DNA of 64,000 bases, from assembly GCF_001956045.1 (NCBI RefSeq), contig NZ_MRTH01000019.1, positions 1 through 64,000 of the forward strand, in the 5' to 3' direction. Under the pieces are notes generated by a model. It saw nothing but the letters and a program-made list of their open reading frames with translations. It searched no databases and had not been told where the DNA came from. The position numbers and the translations under genes are program-made. Source of the stretch: Paenibacillus sp. FSL H7-0331. Its GTDB lineage: Bacteria; Bacillota; Bacilli; Paenibacillales; NBRC-103111. Positions 46,817 to 56,145 of the stretch are shown in pieces. Each line of letters begins with the position of its first letter. The first letter of the stretch is position 1.

Positions 46817-46850
46817 ACTAAAGCCTCTGTAATTTCAGAGGTTTTTTAGT
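46817..46850 (+). terminator. Terminator of the sulfatase operon
   Basis: CCTCTG/CAGAGG with a 6-base loop and flanking CTAAAG and TTTTTTAG extend the stem, followed by TTT. It lies about 25 bases after the sulfatase stop and just before the acyl-CoA cluster promoter. Confidence 0.85.
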
Positions 46851-46870
46851 TTGATATTGTGAAAAGGGGA

Positions 46871-46920
46871 TTGACACATAAAACATCACGAAATATAATG
46901 ATGAGGAAACCGGTTTACTA
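46871..46920 (+). promoter_or_regulatory. Consensus promoter and LacI operator A of the etf operon
   Basis: TTGACA (46871-46876), a 17-base spacer and TATAAT (46894-46899) form a perfect SigA promoter. Centred 12-13 bases after the -10 box is AAACCGGTTT (46907-46916, inside AGGAAACCGGTTTACT), so a bound repressor would sit on the transcription start. The leader to etfB is about 180 bases and holds a second site. Confidence 0.8.
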
Positions 46921-47034
46921 CATTTTATATTTCTATCACACAATTAAACATCGTCGCTCATTAGTAATCTAAACGAAATTTTCATTTCACTTAGGGTACG
47001 TTGATCTAGTTTATTTAATCTAGAAAAATAACAA

Positions 47035-47054
47035 TTAGTAAACCGGTACACTAA
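47035..47054 (+). promoter_or_regulatory. LacI operator B in the etf leader
   Basis: TTAGT-N2-ACCGGT-N2-ACTAA is a 20-base palindrome with its centre at 47044/47045, 133 bases downstream of operator A. It could support repression by looping or as a roadblock. It is the best match to the consensus of the set. Confidence 0.7.
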
Positions 47055-47088
47055 ATATTTTAATTTATGTCAGAAAGGATGAGTCTTA

Positions 47089-47859
47089 TTGAATATTATC
47101 GTATTTATCAAACAAACCTTAGACACGGAAGAAAAAATCACGCTGGAAGACGGTAAAATTAACGAAAACGGGGTCAAATTTATTCTTAACCCTTATGATG
47201 AATATGCGGTTGAGGAGGCGCTTCAGTTAAAAGAATCCCATGGCGGAGAAGTAACAGTTGTGGCTATAGGGCCGGCTCGCACGGATAGCGCTCTGCGTCA
47301 TGCATTGGCAATGGGGGCTGACTTCGCTGTATGTGTAGAGGATGAATCGTCTATACAGGATGATTACGTATTGTCCAAAATATTAGCTGCTGCAATTAAA
47401 AAAAGGGGGTCCTTTGATATCATTCTGGGTGGATACATGACCATTGATAATGGGTCGACACAAATGGGTCCCCGCGTAGCGCAAGAATTGGATATTGCTT
47501 TTATTACTGCGGTGACGAGCTTGAAAATTGACGGAAACAAGGTGCTGGCGCAAAGAGATGCGGAAGGGGATACGGAGAACGTAGAATCGTCATTGCCTAT
47601 TCTGATTACTGCGCAGCAGGGATTAAACGAACCCCGTTATCCATCTTTACCAGGTATTATGAAGGCTAAGAAAAAGAGCATCGATCGATATTCCCTGGAG
47701 GATTTGGGTCTTTCCACGGAGGATACCAACTCGATGTTAGAATACGGTGATGTGTATTTGCCACCGAAGAAAGGTGAGGTTAAACTGCTGGAGGGTGACG
47801 CCGAGGAGCAAGTAGACCAGTTGATCGCACTATTTCCTAATCTATTAAAGTTGAATTAA
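47089..47859 (+). CDS. etfB: Electron transfer flavoprotein beta subunit
   Basis: A 256-aa EtfB, which with EtfA carries electrons from acyl-CoA dehydrogenase. KQTLDTEEKITLEDGKINENG, the NPYDEYAVEEALQLKE signature at about residue 33 and the AMGADFAV/GxxTID-type nucleotide strand are visible. The start is TTG with AAGGATG upstream. It is the first gene of the acyl-CoA cluster and is followed 35 bases later by EtfA. Confidence 0.93.
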   Translation: MNIIVFIKQTLDTEEKITLEDGKINENGVKFILNPYDEYAVEEALQLKESHGGEVTVVAIGPARTDSALRHALAMGADFAVCVEDESSIQDDYVLSKILAAAIKKRGSFDIILGGYMTIDNGSTQMGPRVAQELDIAFITAVTSLKIDGNKVLAQRDAEGDTENVESSLPILITAQQGLNEPRYPSLPGIMKAKKKSIDRYSLEDLGLSTEDTNSMLEYGDVYLPPKKGEVKLLEGDAEEQVDQLIALFPNLLKLN

Positions 47860-47894
47860 TTAACGTTATTAAACATAGGAAGGATTGAAAAGAG

Positions 47895-48866
47895 ATGGCA
47901 AAAAACGTTCTGGTTGTAACCGAAATACGTGATGGGAAATTACGTAAAGTATCCCTGGAAGTGCTTAGTGCAGCAAAAAGGATGGCGGATGGCGGTCAAG
48001 TTACTGCAATTATTATCGATAACAACGATCATGAATTGTTCAGTCTATTGGCTCATTACGGAGCAGATCAAATATTCGCGGTTTCCTCCAATCAACATAA
48101 TAGTAATCCCGCTGAGCTATATTGTGACGCACTTGCAACTATAAGTAGCCGAGTAAATCCGGATGCGATATTGCTCGGACATACCACTATCGGCAAAGAT
48201 GCAGCGCCGCTATTTGCAGCCCATATAGGAACAGCCTTGATTTCTGATTGTATTGACATCGAGGTAAATGGAGACTCCATTGTATGTACGTGCCCGATAT
48301 ATTCAGGTAAAGCTTTTCACAAAGCAAGGATTAAAGAGGGGATTATTATGGCTACCATACGCCCCAACAACATCCGAATTGAGGAACCTGACACGAGTCG
48401 CATTGCAGAAATGATTAACTACGCTATCGAGCATAGGAACGTTCGAACCGAGCGGAAAAGTGTCATCCGCAAAGCAGCGGACAGCATTGACCTCAACGAA
48501 GCGAGAATTATTGTTTCGGGAGGGCGAGGGGTTAAGAGCGCAGATGGCTTTAAACCACTTTACGAATTAGCCGAAGTGGTTGGAGGTGCTGTCGGGGCTT
48601 CACGTGCAGCTTGTGATGCCGGATACTGCGATTACTCATTACAGATCGGTCAAACGGGGAAAGTGGTTACCCCCGATCTCTATTTGGCCTGCGGGATTTC
48701 CGGCGCGATCCAGCACGTAGCAGGGATGTCCAACTCGAAAGCTATTGTTGCTATTAATACTGACCCGGAAGCCCCGATTTTTAAAGTTGCTGATTATGGA
48801 ATCGTTGGCGATTTATCTCAAGTCATTCCTATCATGAGGGAAAAGCTGCGAAAGTTGAGCCATTAA
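47895..48866 (+). CDS. etfA: Electron transfer flavoprotein alpha subunit
   Basis: A 323-aa EtfA binding FAD. The N-terminal domain includes [21 protein letters not shown] at about 92. The C-terminal FAD domain has [15 protein letters not shown] at about 203, [12 protein letters not shown] and the signature [16 protein letters not shown] at about 276. It pairs with EtfB to accept electrons from the acyl-CoA dehydrogenase at 53390 and pass them to the next gene product. Confidence 0.95.
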   Translation: MAKNVLVVTEIRDGKLRKVSLEVLSAAKRMADGGQVTAIIIDNNDHELFSLLAHYGADQIFAVSSNQHNSNPAELYCDALATISSRVNPDAILLGHTTIGKDAAPLFAAHIGTALISDCIDIEVNGDSIVCTCPIYSGKAFHKARIKEGIIMATIRPNNIRIEEPDTSRIAEMINYAIEHRNVRTERKSVIRKAADSIDLNEARIIVSGGRGVKSADGFKPLYELAEVVGGAVGASRAACDAGYCDYSLQIGQTGKVVTPDLYLACGISGAIQHVAGMSNSKAIVAINTDPEAPIFKVADYGIVGDLSQVIPIMREKLRKLSH

Positions 48867-48913
48867 GCTTACATTTCAGAATCTTTTTTTAAGGGAAAGA
48901 AAGGAGTGGACGT

Positions 48914-50917
48914 ATGGTATCCCTGTTCAACTTTGTTGTTGTCCTCCTTTTAACAGGTTGTGCGCTATATATATTCGCGAATTTGATCTACAGTCGTGTT
49001 TCATTTATTAAATTGGGGAAACCAGCGAATTTACAAAAAGATTATGCACAACGTATCCATGAAGTGCTCGTTAATGTTTTCGGACAAAAGAAATTATTAA
49101 AAGACAAGAAAAGCGGAATGATGCACGTTATTATGTTTTATGGCTTTATCATTTTACAGTTTGGAGCTCTGGAGCTGATTCTAAAAGGTTTTGTCAAAGG
49201 GTTCGAATATCCGCTGGGAGATACACACCCCTATTTCAGTTTCCTTCAGGAAATCACAACTTTTCTAGTACTTTTGGCTACGCTGTATGCTTTTTATCGG
49301 CGTTATATCGAAAAATTGGAGCGATTGAACCGTACATTCAAATCCGGAATAGTCATTATCTTTTTATCGGTTTTAATGTTCTCCATCTTGATGAGCCTGT
49401 CCTTTGAACAACTTTGGCTAGGACATTCGGGCGCATTTGCGGCTCCGATCTCATCAGCGATTGCTTCTTTGTTTCAAGGCATGAGCACTCATGCGGCGGC
49501 AGCATGGTTTTATGTATGTTGGTATGTTCATCTGATCACGCTGCTTGCGTTTGCAGTTTATGTGCCACAATCCAAACATGCACATGTGTTTTTTGCGCCA
49601 GTTAACATTTATTTGCGCGACACCAAGCCCGCAGGCCAATTGACAACCATTAGCTTTGAGGATGAAACGCAGGAGGTTTACGGGGTTGGGAAAATTGAAG
49701 ATTTTCGACAAAATCAGCTTATTGATCTATATGCCTGTGTAGAGTGCGGTCGCTGTACGAATATGTGTCCGGCTTCGGGTACCGGTAAGACGTTATCTCC
49801 TATGGATCTTATTGTGAAAATGAGAGATCACCTTATGGACAAAGGAGCCGCGGTCACCTCCCGTAATCCATGGATTCCAGGTATGGCTCCCAGTCAAAGC
49901 AATGCTTCAGCAAATCTGATCGGAGATGTCATTACAGAGGAAGAGCTGTGGGCATGTACAACCTGTCGCAATTGTGAGGACCAGTGTCCGGTTGCGAACG
50001 AACATGTCGATAAGATTGTAGATATGCGCAGATATTTGGTGCTTACTGAAGGGAAAATGCCGTCAGAGGCTTCTCGGTACTTCCAAAACATTGAGCGACA
50101 AAGCAATCCTTGGGGCATTAACAGGAATGAGAGGATTCGTTGGCGAGAAGGAAGAGATGACATCGTGGTTCCTATAATCGATGAGGTTGTCGAATTCGAA
50201 TATTTATTCTTTGTGGGGTCCATGGGCTCTTTTGACCTCAGAAGCCAAAAAATCGCACAATCGTTTGCCAAGATTCTTAATGTTGCCGGCATTAAGTTCG
50301 CTGTGTTGGGTAATGAGGAGGTTAATTCCGGGGACACGGCCAGACGTATGGGTAATGAGTTCTTGTTCCAGCAGCTATGTCAGGAAAACATTGAAGTATT
50401 CCGTTTCTATGATATCAAAAAGATAGTAACGATATGCCCGCATACGTATAACACATTTAAAAATGAGTATCCCGAATTTGGTTTGAAGGCAGAAATATTT
50501 CATCATACCGAAATTATTTGGAAGCTGTTACAGGAAGGACGCATCCAACCTACCAAGGAAGTCAAAGAAATCGTTGCTTATCATGATTCTTGTTATATTG
50601 GGCGTTATAACCATATCTATGATATTCCGCGCGAGATTTTAAGGAGGATTCCCGGGATTGAGATCGTTGAAATGGAACGCAACCGGCAGGACGCATTATG
50701 CTGCGGTGCTGGCGGTGGGATGATGTGGCTGGAAGAAAAGCAAGGGAAGCGTATCAACATCGAACGGACGGAACAGGCGATTCAGCTGAACCCGACGATC
50801 ATTGGGTCAAATTGTCCGTATTGCCTGACGATGTTTAGTGATGGGATCAAAGCCAAAGAAGCTGATAAAACAGTTAAAGCATTGGATATTACGGAAATTG
50901 TCGAAAGATCCTTATAA
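48914..50917 (+). CDS. Membrane Fe-S oxidoreductase, ETF:menaquinone oxidoreductase-like
   Basis: A 667-aa protein with an N-terminal membrane cytochrome-b-like part (about 1-230, five or six helices with His in MMHVIMFYGF, WYVHLITLLAF and SKHAHVFF). It then has two 4Fe-4S motifs (CVECGRCTNMCP at about 277 and CTTCRNCEDQCP at about 352) and HdrD-type cysteine-rich motifs (HDSCYIGRYN at about 559 and ALCCGAGGGMMW at about 597). This is the EMO architecture that oxidises ETF and reduces menaquinone. Placement directly after etfBA supports that role. Confidence 0.88.
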   Translation: MVSLFNFVVVLLLTGCALYIFANLIYSRVSFIKLGKPANLQKDYAQRIHEVLVNVFGQKKLLKDKKSGMMHVIMFYGFIILQFGALELILKGFVKGFEYPLGDTHPYFSFLQEITTFLVLLATLYAFYRRYIEKLERLNRTFKSGIVIIFLSVLMFSILMSLSFEQLWLGHSGAFAAPISSAIASLFQGMSTHAAAAWFYVCWYVHLITLLAFAVYVPQSKHAHVFFAPVNIYLRDTKPAGQLTTISFEDETQEVYGVGKIEDFRQNQLIDLYACVECGRCTNMCPASGTGKTLSPMDLIVKMRDHLMDKGAAVTSRNPWIPGMAPSQSNASANLIGDVITEEELWACTTCRNCEDQCPVANEHVDKIVDMRRYLVLTEGKMPSEASRYFQNIERQSNPWGINRNERIRWREGRDDIVVPIIDEVVEFEYLFFVGSMGSFDLRSQKIAQSFAKILNVAGIKFAVLGNEEVNSGDTARRMGNEFLFQQLCQENIEVFRFYDIKKIVTICPHTYNTFKNEYPEFGLKAEIFHHTEIIWKLLQEGRIQPTKEVKEIVAYHDSCYIGRYNHIYDIPREILRRIPGIEIVEMERNRQDALCCGAGGGMMWLEEKQGKRINIERTEQAIQLNPTIIGSNCPYCLTMFSDGIKAKEADKTVKALDITEIVERSL

Positions 50918-50938
50918 GCATTGTTCAAAAGAATAATA

Positions 50939-50990
50939 TTGACAGTAAAACAGTAAAATACTACACTATTATAGTGTACCGGTTTACTAA
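50939..50990 (+). promoter_or_regulatory. Internal promoter and LacI operator C before the CaiB gene
   Basis: TTGACA at 50939-50944, a 17-base spacer and TACACT at 50962-50967 are followed by TAGT-N2-ACCGGT-N2-ACTA at 50972-50989, centred 13 bases after the -10 box. The geometry is the same as at the etfB promoter, so the downstream half of the cluster has its own promoter under the same repressor. Confidence 0.75.
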
Positions 50991-51039
50991 TAAATTCCGT
51001 TCTGTCCTGTTACAAAAATGTGTGATAGAGGTGAGGCGC

Positions 51040-52236
51040 ATGCTAAAGGATATTCAATTGTTAAGTTTCACTCACTTTCTTCAGGGCCCGTCAGCAGTAC
51101 AGATTTTAGGTGATTTAGGTGCAGATGTCATTAAAATTGAGAACGTCAACGGTGCCTTTGAGCGACAATGGGCTGGTGCAGAAGCATTTCTTCATTCTGA
51201 GAGCGTTTTCTTTTTGCTGGCTGGAAGAAACCAACGGAGCTTAAGTATCGATCTTAAGGATGAAGCAGGCAAAGCGATCATTTGGGATTTAATGAAGCAG
51301 ACGGATGTGATCGTCGAGAATTTTCGACCAGGCGTTATGGATCGGCTGGGGTTCGGATATGAAGCGGTATCCGAGTTCAACCCGGGCATTGTATATTGCT
51401 CATGCTCCGGTTTTGGATCTTCTGGCCCTTACAAAGACAGGCCTGGACAAGATTTGTTAATTCAATCAATGAGCGGATTGGCGATGCTAAGCGGACGAAG
51501 CGGTGACCCACCTATTCCGGTCGGGACGGCAATCGTCGATCAACATGCTGCTGTATTGGCTGCAATGGGTGTGCTGGCGGCGCTATATGAAAGAACAAAA
51601 ACGGGCATCGGAAAAAAAGTGGAAAGCAACTTGCTCAGCGCAGCTCTTGACTTGCAAATTGAACCGATCAATTATTTTGCGAACAATGCGACACTTTATG
51701 ATCGGAGTGCTTCGGGTATTGCAACGAAATTCCATCAAGCGCCTTACGGCATTTATGAGACGGCAGACAGGCATATATGTTTATCTATGAATTCATTAAG
51801 TCATTTATCCAAAGCTTTTTCGGACAGCGATTTTCTGCAGTGGACTTCGAGTGATCAATACAAAAAACGTGAGTTTATTAACTCCAAAGTTGCGGAACAT
51901 CTGAAGAAGGAGGGTTTCGATTATTGGTCACAAGTGTTTGATGAGATTGGCGTATGGTATGCGGAAGTCAACACTTATGAAAAAGTGATGAACGATCCGC
52001 AGGTCGTATGGAACGATTCCTTCGTCAGTTTTGATCACCCCCGAGCAGGGAAGGTGAAGCTTCTAGCACATCCCGTGAAATATGATGGTAAGGTTCCGGC
52101 TGTCACCAGAGTGCCCCCAAGGCTAGGTGAACATACCGAGGAAATATTAACGGAGCTTGGATATGGGATGGAGCAAATCAACAAACTCGAAAGCACGGGA
52201 GTCGTACGAATCATGCAAAAAGATAATATAAAATAG
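51040..52236 (+). CDS. CaiB/BaiF family CoA-transferase (class III)
   Basis: A 398-aa class III CoA-transferase. The N-terminal GPSAVQILGDLGADVIKIEN is typical, NQRSLSIDLKDEAGKAI follows at about 65, and the candidate catalytic Asp is in RPGQDLLIQSMSGL at about 145. ATG 51040 follows GAGGTGAGG; the longer frame runs through the operator. Members move CoA between acids, often starting catabolism of carnitine, oxalate, bile acids or aromatic and branched acids. It is distinct from the second, class I transferase in the same cluster. Confidence 0.9.
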   Translation: MLKDIQLLSFTHFLQGPSAVQILGDLGADVIKIENVNGAFERQWAGAEAFLHSESVFFLLAGRNQRSLSIDLKDEAGKAIIWDLMKQTDVIVENFRPGVMDRLGFGYEAVSEFNPGIVYCSCSGFGSSGPYKDRPGQDLLIQSMSGLAMLSGRSGDPPIPVGTAIVDQHAAVLAAMGVLAALYERTKTGIGKKVESNLLSAALDLQIEPINYFANNATLYDRSASGIATKFHQAPYGIYETADRHICLSMNSLSHLSKAFSDSDFLQWTSSDQYKKREFINSKVAEHLKKEGFDYWSQVFDEIGVWYAEVNTYEKVMNDPQVVWNDSFVSFDHPRAGKVKLLAHPVKYDGKVPAVTRVPPRLGEHTEEILTELGYGMEQINKLESTGVVRIMQKDNIK

Positions 52237-52292
52237 AGGGTTAGCTCACCCTTGCGGTGGTACAACATACTTCAATAGAAAGAGGGATTCGT

Positions 52293-53312
52293 ATGGGAGA
52301 GAAAATAGGTGTTGGTCTTATAGGTTGTGGTGCCATCTCCAAGGCGCACATCCAAGCGATTCAGGAATTGCCCGATCTTAACCTTATAGGCGTTACGGAT
52401 CGCGACGTTTCGTTGGCAGCACGTATTGCTGAATCAACAAATACGAAATCTTATCCGAACAGTATCGATTTGGTTTCAGATCCTGACATCAACCTAGTGG
52501 TGTTATTAACCCCTCCGTATTATCACGAGGAACTTATTTCGCTTTGTGCCAACCATGGCAAGCATATTTTAGCTGAGAAGCCAGTCGGCGTCGATGTGAA
52601 CAAAATAAAAACGTATGTAGATTTGTGCAAGCAAAAGGGAACACAACTATCTGTCGTATCCCAGCATCGATTTGACCCTTCGGCATTATTTCTTCGTGAG
52701 AAAATCGACCAGCAAAAGCTTGGCAAGCTTATCACAGCTAACTGCACCGTTCATTGGCATAGGCCAAAGTCCTATTATGATTCATGGCACAGAAGTAAAA
52801 GCTTGGCTGGCGGGGGAGTTCTCGTCGTTCAAGCGATCCATACCATCGACTTGATGCTATGGTATATGGGGGATGTAGAGACGGTGTTCGGATATACGGA
52901 CAGAGCTGTTCATACCGACATTGAAGTCGAAGATACCGCGGTAGCCTGCCTGAAATTTAAAAGTGGAGCACATGGGATGATAAGCGCCACAACAGGTACT
53001 TATCCCGGATATCCATCTCAACTCGATATATTCGGAAGCTCTGGGTCCATCAGCATCGTGGGAGATGAAGTTTCCTTTTACAGCTCCAGATTAGATCAGG
53101 AGAATAGTATAACCGATGGATTAAAGGGTGAGACGAATTTGGATCATGGGAACATATCTGTTGCTTCCTTGAAAGCACAATATAAGGATGTATTGTCGGC
53201 CATTCGCAATCAATCCACACCTGTTGTTACCGGTGATGAAGCGGCCAAAACCTTTACTATACTGGAGGCGATCTATGAGTCTTCACGAGCTGGCAAAGCA
53301 ATCAGGCTTTAA
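52293..53312 (+). CDS. Gfo/Idh/MocA oxidoreductase in the acyl-CoA cluster
   Basis: A 339-aa NAD(P)-dependent dehydrogenase with Rossmann motif GVGLIGCGAISKAH at about residues 4-17, EKPVGVD at about 95 and substrate-domain LAGGGVLVVQAIHTIDLMLWYMG at about 175. AGAGGG lies just upstream of the ATG at 52293; the frame extends earlier without a ribosome site. Its place between a CoA-transferase and an acyl-CoA dehydrogenase is unusual and suggests that the cluster substrate carries a polyol or sugar-like portion. Confidence 0.88.
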   Translation: MGEKIGVGLIGCGAISKAHIQAIQELPDLNLIGVTDRDVSLAARIAESTNTKSYPNSIDLVSDPDINLVVLLTPPYYHEELISLCANHGKHILAEKPVGVDVNKIKTYVDLCKQKGTQLSVVSQHRFDPSALFLREKIDQQKLGKLITANCTVHWHRPKSYYDSWHRSKSLAGGGVLVVQAIHTIDLMLWYMGDVETVFGYTDRAVHTDIEVEDTAVACLKFKSGAHGMISATTGTYPGYPSQLDIFGSSGSISIVGDEVSFYSSRLDQENSITDGLKGETNLDHGNISVASLKAQYKDVLSAIRNQSTPVVTGDEAAKTFTILEAIYESSRAGKAIRL

Positions 53313-53389
53313 CCATGTAACTATGTCTTTCGCTAAATCGGCAGAGTTTACCGGCAATGATTAGTTAATAACTATTAAAGGAGTGTCGT

Positions 53390-54553
53390 ATGATGAATTT
53401 TCAAGTAGATGAGACGAATCAAGAAATTCGAGACATGGTCCGTCATTTTGCAATAGAGGTTATTTCACCTCGTGCCAAAGAAATCGATGAAAAGGACGAA
53501 TTTTTCCCTGACATTGTTGAAAAGGCCGGCGAGCTTGGTATTTTAAGTATGGAGCTCAGCGAAGAAGAAGGAGGGATTGACTGCGGAACTTTAGCATCCG
53601 TGATGTGCAATGAGGAGATATCTCGAGCAAGCGCAGCGGTCAGTAACGTTATAGGCGCTATTCATCTTCATCTTGGCCTTCTTCATCGATTTGGTAGTAA
53701 GGCACAAAAACAGCGATGGATTCCTGCTTTAAGCAGTGGGAAACAAATCGGGGGCTTTGCGATCACGGAACCGGATTCTGGTTCGGATGCAGCGAGTATT
53801 AAGACGAGTGCGGTTAGAAACGGAGATAACTGGGTCATAAACGGCAGTAAATGTTTTATTACTTTGGCTCCCGTGTCCGATATGCTGATTGTCCTAACAT
53901 CAACCGATCCCACAAAAGGAGTACATGGTCTCACCTGCTTTATCGTTGAAAAAGGGACGCCGGGATTGAAGGTAGGTCCCAAAGAATCGATGATGGGACA
54001 GCATGGCGTACCGGTCAGTTCCGTGTATTTCGATGATTGTACAATTTCGAAGGAGAATATGTTCGGTGAAGAAGGCCAAGGCTTTAAAATTATGATGTCC
54101 GGCCTTGATGGTACTCGTCTTGATGTAGCTGCGTGTGCGTTAGGTCTTTCCCAAGCAGCTTTTGAATTAGCATCGAATTATGCGGCTAATCGCAAACAAT
54201 TTGGTCAGCCTATTGGAAATTTTCAAGGCGTCGGTTTTATGCTGGCGGAAATGGCAACAGAGATTGAAGCGGGAAGACTTTTACTCTATCGAGCTGCTCA
54301 GTATCGAGATGCCGGCATTCCTTATACCAAAGAGGCTTCTATGGCCAAATATTTTTGCTCCGACAATGCGATGATGCATACGACCAATGCCGTTCAGATC
54401 TTCGGAGGATACGGTTACAGCAAGGAATACCCCTTAGAAAGGTTTATGCGAGATGCCAAAATATGTCAGATATATGACGGGACATCACAAATTCATCGTC
54501 TGATTATCATGCGCAATGTTTTAAAGGAATATAAAGAATTTACTTGCAATTAA
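53390..54553 (+). CDS. Acyl-CoA dehydrogenase with Asp at the catalytic Glu position
   Basis: A 387-aa flavin-dependent acyl-CoA dehydrogenase. Landmarks are FAITEPDSGSDA at about 123, the GNRKQFGQPI-type region (YAANRKQFGQPIGNFQG) at about 264 and QIFGGYGYSKEYPLERFMRDAK at about 335. The catalytic-base motif reads QIYDGTSQIHR: codon 363 (54476-54478) is GAC, Asp, where most family members have Glu in YEGT. The alternative base position in helix G (LDLER in isovaleryl-CoA enzymes) is LDGTR here. Electrons would go to EtfAB. The substrate is unknown. Confidence 0.92.
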   Translation: MMNFQVDETNQEIRDMVRHFAIEVISPRAKEIDEKDEFFPDIVEKAGELGILSMELSEEEGGIDCGTLASVMCNEEISRASAAVSNVIGAIHLHLGLLHRFGSKAQKQRWIPALSSGKQIGGFAITEPDSGSDAASIKTSAVRNGDNWVINGSKCFITLAPVSDMLIVLTSTDPTKGVHGLTCFIVEKGTPGLKVGPKESMMGQHGVPVSSVYFDDCTISKENMFGEEGQGFKIMMSGLDGTRLDVAACALGLSQAAFELASNYAANRKQFGQPIGNFQGVGFMLAEMATEIEAGRLLLYRAAQYRDAGIPYTKEASMAKYFCSDNAMMHTTNAVQIFGGYGYSKEYPLERFMRDAKICQIYDGTSQIHRLIIMRNVLKEYKEFTCN

Positions 54554-54573
54554 ATGGTGAGGGAGTGGAGGTT

Positions 54574-56142
54574 ATGGTTCAAATTATCAAAACCGAAGAA
54601 GCAGCAGCACTAATTAAAGACAATGATACGCTTTGGATTGGGGGATCGGGAGGTGGTCATGCCGTTCCTGAAAAGCTAATTGAAGGGCTTGAGGGCCGTT
54701 TTGTCAAATCTGGTTTCCCGCGCAGCCTTACATGTGCCCATGCTGTAGGGATAGGCGATTGGAAAGAAGCCGGAATGAATCGATTGGCGCACTCGGGATT
54801 AATTAAACGCTCAATATGCGGCACGCTAACCAATAGTCCCCGGATTGCAGATATGGCATTATCGGGCGAAATCGAGTCGTACACATTCCCACAGGGAGTT
54901 CTTTCTCAATTGACCAGGGAAATGGCAGGCGGACGTCCGGGATTAATTACGACAACTGGACTGCATACTTTTATCGATCCTCGCTTGCAAGGTGGACAGC
55001 AGGGGAGCAAACGAGGTCCGGATTTAGTGGAGGTTCTTGAAATTGATAACAAAGAATATTTACGGTACAAACCCATCAAGATCGATGTTGCTTTTATTCG
55101 GGCTACAACAGCTGATGAAAAGGGTAACCTGACAATGGAACACGAGGCCGTATTCGGTGAAAATCTATCCATAGCTACGGCTGCGCGTCGGACGGGCGGA
55201 ATAGTGATAGCTCAAGTGGAACGTCTCACCAAAAATGGCACCTTACAGGGGAAGCAGGTTAAAGTTCCCGGCATTCTTGTCGATTATATTGTGGTTGACA
55301 AAGAACCTTGGCAAACATATGTCACGAAATTTGACCCAGCCTATGCCGGATACATTCATAAGCTGGATAGTGAAATAGCAGTTCTTCTTCTTGATTCAAG
55401 AAAGATCATTGCCCGTCGGGCAGCCATGGAATTGTTTAAGGATGCTGTTGTGAATCTGGGTTTTGGCGTTGCGAACGGAATATCCTTGGTTGCAGCTGAA
55501 GAAGGATTTTATAACGATCTTACTTTAACCGTCGAGCAAGGCTTAATTGGAGGTATACCTGCTTTGGGGAATGACGCTGGAGCTGCGACCAATTATGAGG
55601 CTATGATCGATCAACCATACCAATTCGATTTTTACGACAGCGGTGGTCTGGATTTGGCATTTCTATCATTTGCGGAAGTCGATCGGCATGGGAATGTCAA
55701 TGTCAGCCGGTTCGGCAACAAAATTGTTGGCCCAGGAGGTTTTATTAATATCACCCAAAATGCCAAAAAAGTATTTTTCTTAGGTACATTAACAGCGGGA
55801 AAAAGCGATGTTCGAATTGAAGACGGTAAAATGGTCATCCATCAGGATGGTTCCATTAAAAAATTCATTCAAGATGTAGAGCAAATTACATGGTCCGGCG
55901 GGTATGCCTTGGAGCGCCAACAAACAGCGAAATATATTACAGAACGAGCCGTATTTGATTTGACGCCGGATGGAATCATGCTGAAGGAGATCGCACCGGG
56001 AGTGGATATTCAGCGTGATGTTCTTGATAAAATCGATTTTCCAGTTATCGTACCGTCTGAGGTACCCTTGATGGATGCTCGAATTTTCAACGCGAATCTG
56101 ATGAATTTAAAAGACGAATTAAAAGGAAAAGAGGCAAGATAA
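54574..56142 (+). CDS. Class I acyl-CoA:carboxylate CoA-transferase (YdiF type)
   Basis: A 522-aa fused alpha-beta CoA-transferase like YdiF or propionate CoA-transferase. The N-terminal half has IGGSGGGHAVPEKLIEGL at about 25. The catalytic Glu is in TVEQGLIGGIPA at about 330, followed by GNDAGAATNYEAMID. The ATG at 54574 has GAGGGAG 8 bases before it and overlaps no upstream stop. It probably activates the incoming acid with acetyl-CoA, or recovers CoA from the final product. Confidence 0.9.
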   Translation: MVQIIKTEEAAALIKDNDTLWIGGSGGGHAVPEKLIEGLEGRFVKSGFPRSLTCAHAVGIGDWKEAGMNRLAHSGLIKRSICGTLTNSPRIADMALSGEIESYTFPQGVLSQLTREMAGGRPGLITTTGLHTFIDPRLQGGQQGSKRGPDLVEVLEIDNKEYLRYKPIKIDVAFIRATTADEKGNLTMEHEAVFGENLSIATAARRTGGIVIAQVERLTKNGTLQGKQVKVPGILVDYIVVDKEPWQTYVTKFDPAYAGYIHKLDSEIAVLLLDSRKIIARRAAMELFKDAVVNLGFGVANGISLVAAEEGFYNDLTLTVEQGLIGGIPALGNDAGAATNYEAMIDQPYQFDFYDSGGLDLAFLSFAEVDRHGNVNVSRFGNKIVGPGGFINITQNAKKVFFLGTLTAGKSDVRIEDGKMVIHQDGSIKKFIQDVEQITWSGGYALERQQTAKYITERAVFDLTPDGIMLKEIAPGVDIQRDVLDKIDFPVIVPSEVPLMDARIFNANLMNLKDELKGKEAR

Positions 56143-56145
56143 TCG

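Noticed and set aside
46876..47088. Riboswitch in the roughly 180-base etf leader
   Set aside because: The leader holds a second LacI palindrome but no stable conserved stem-loop set that I could recognise.
53350..53375. Extra LacI operator before the acyl-CoA dehydrogenase
   Set aside because: TTTACCGG is present, but the right half (CAATGATT) does not match the ACCGGT palindromes and no promoter was seen.
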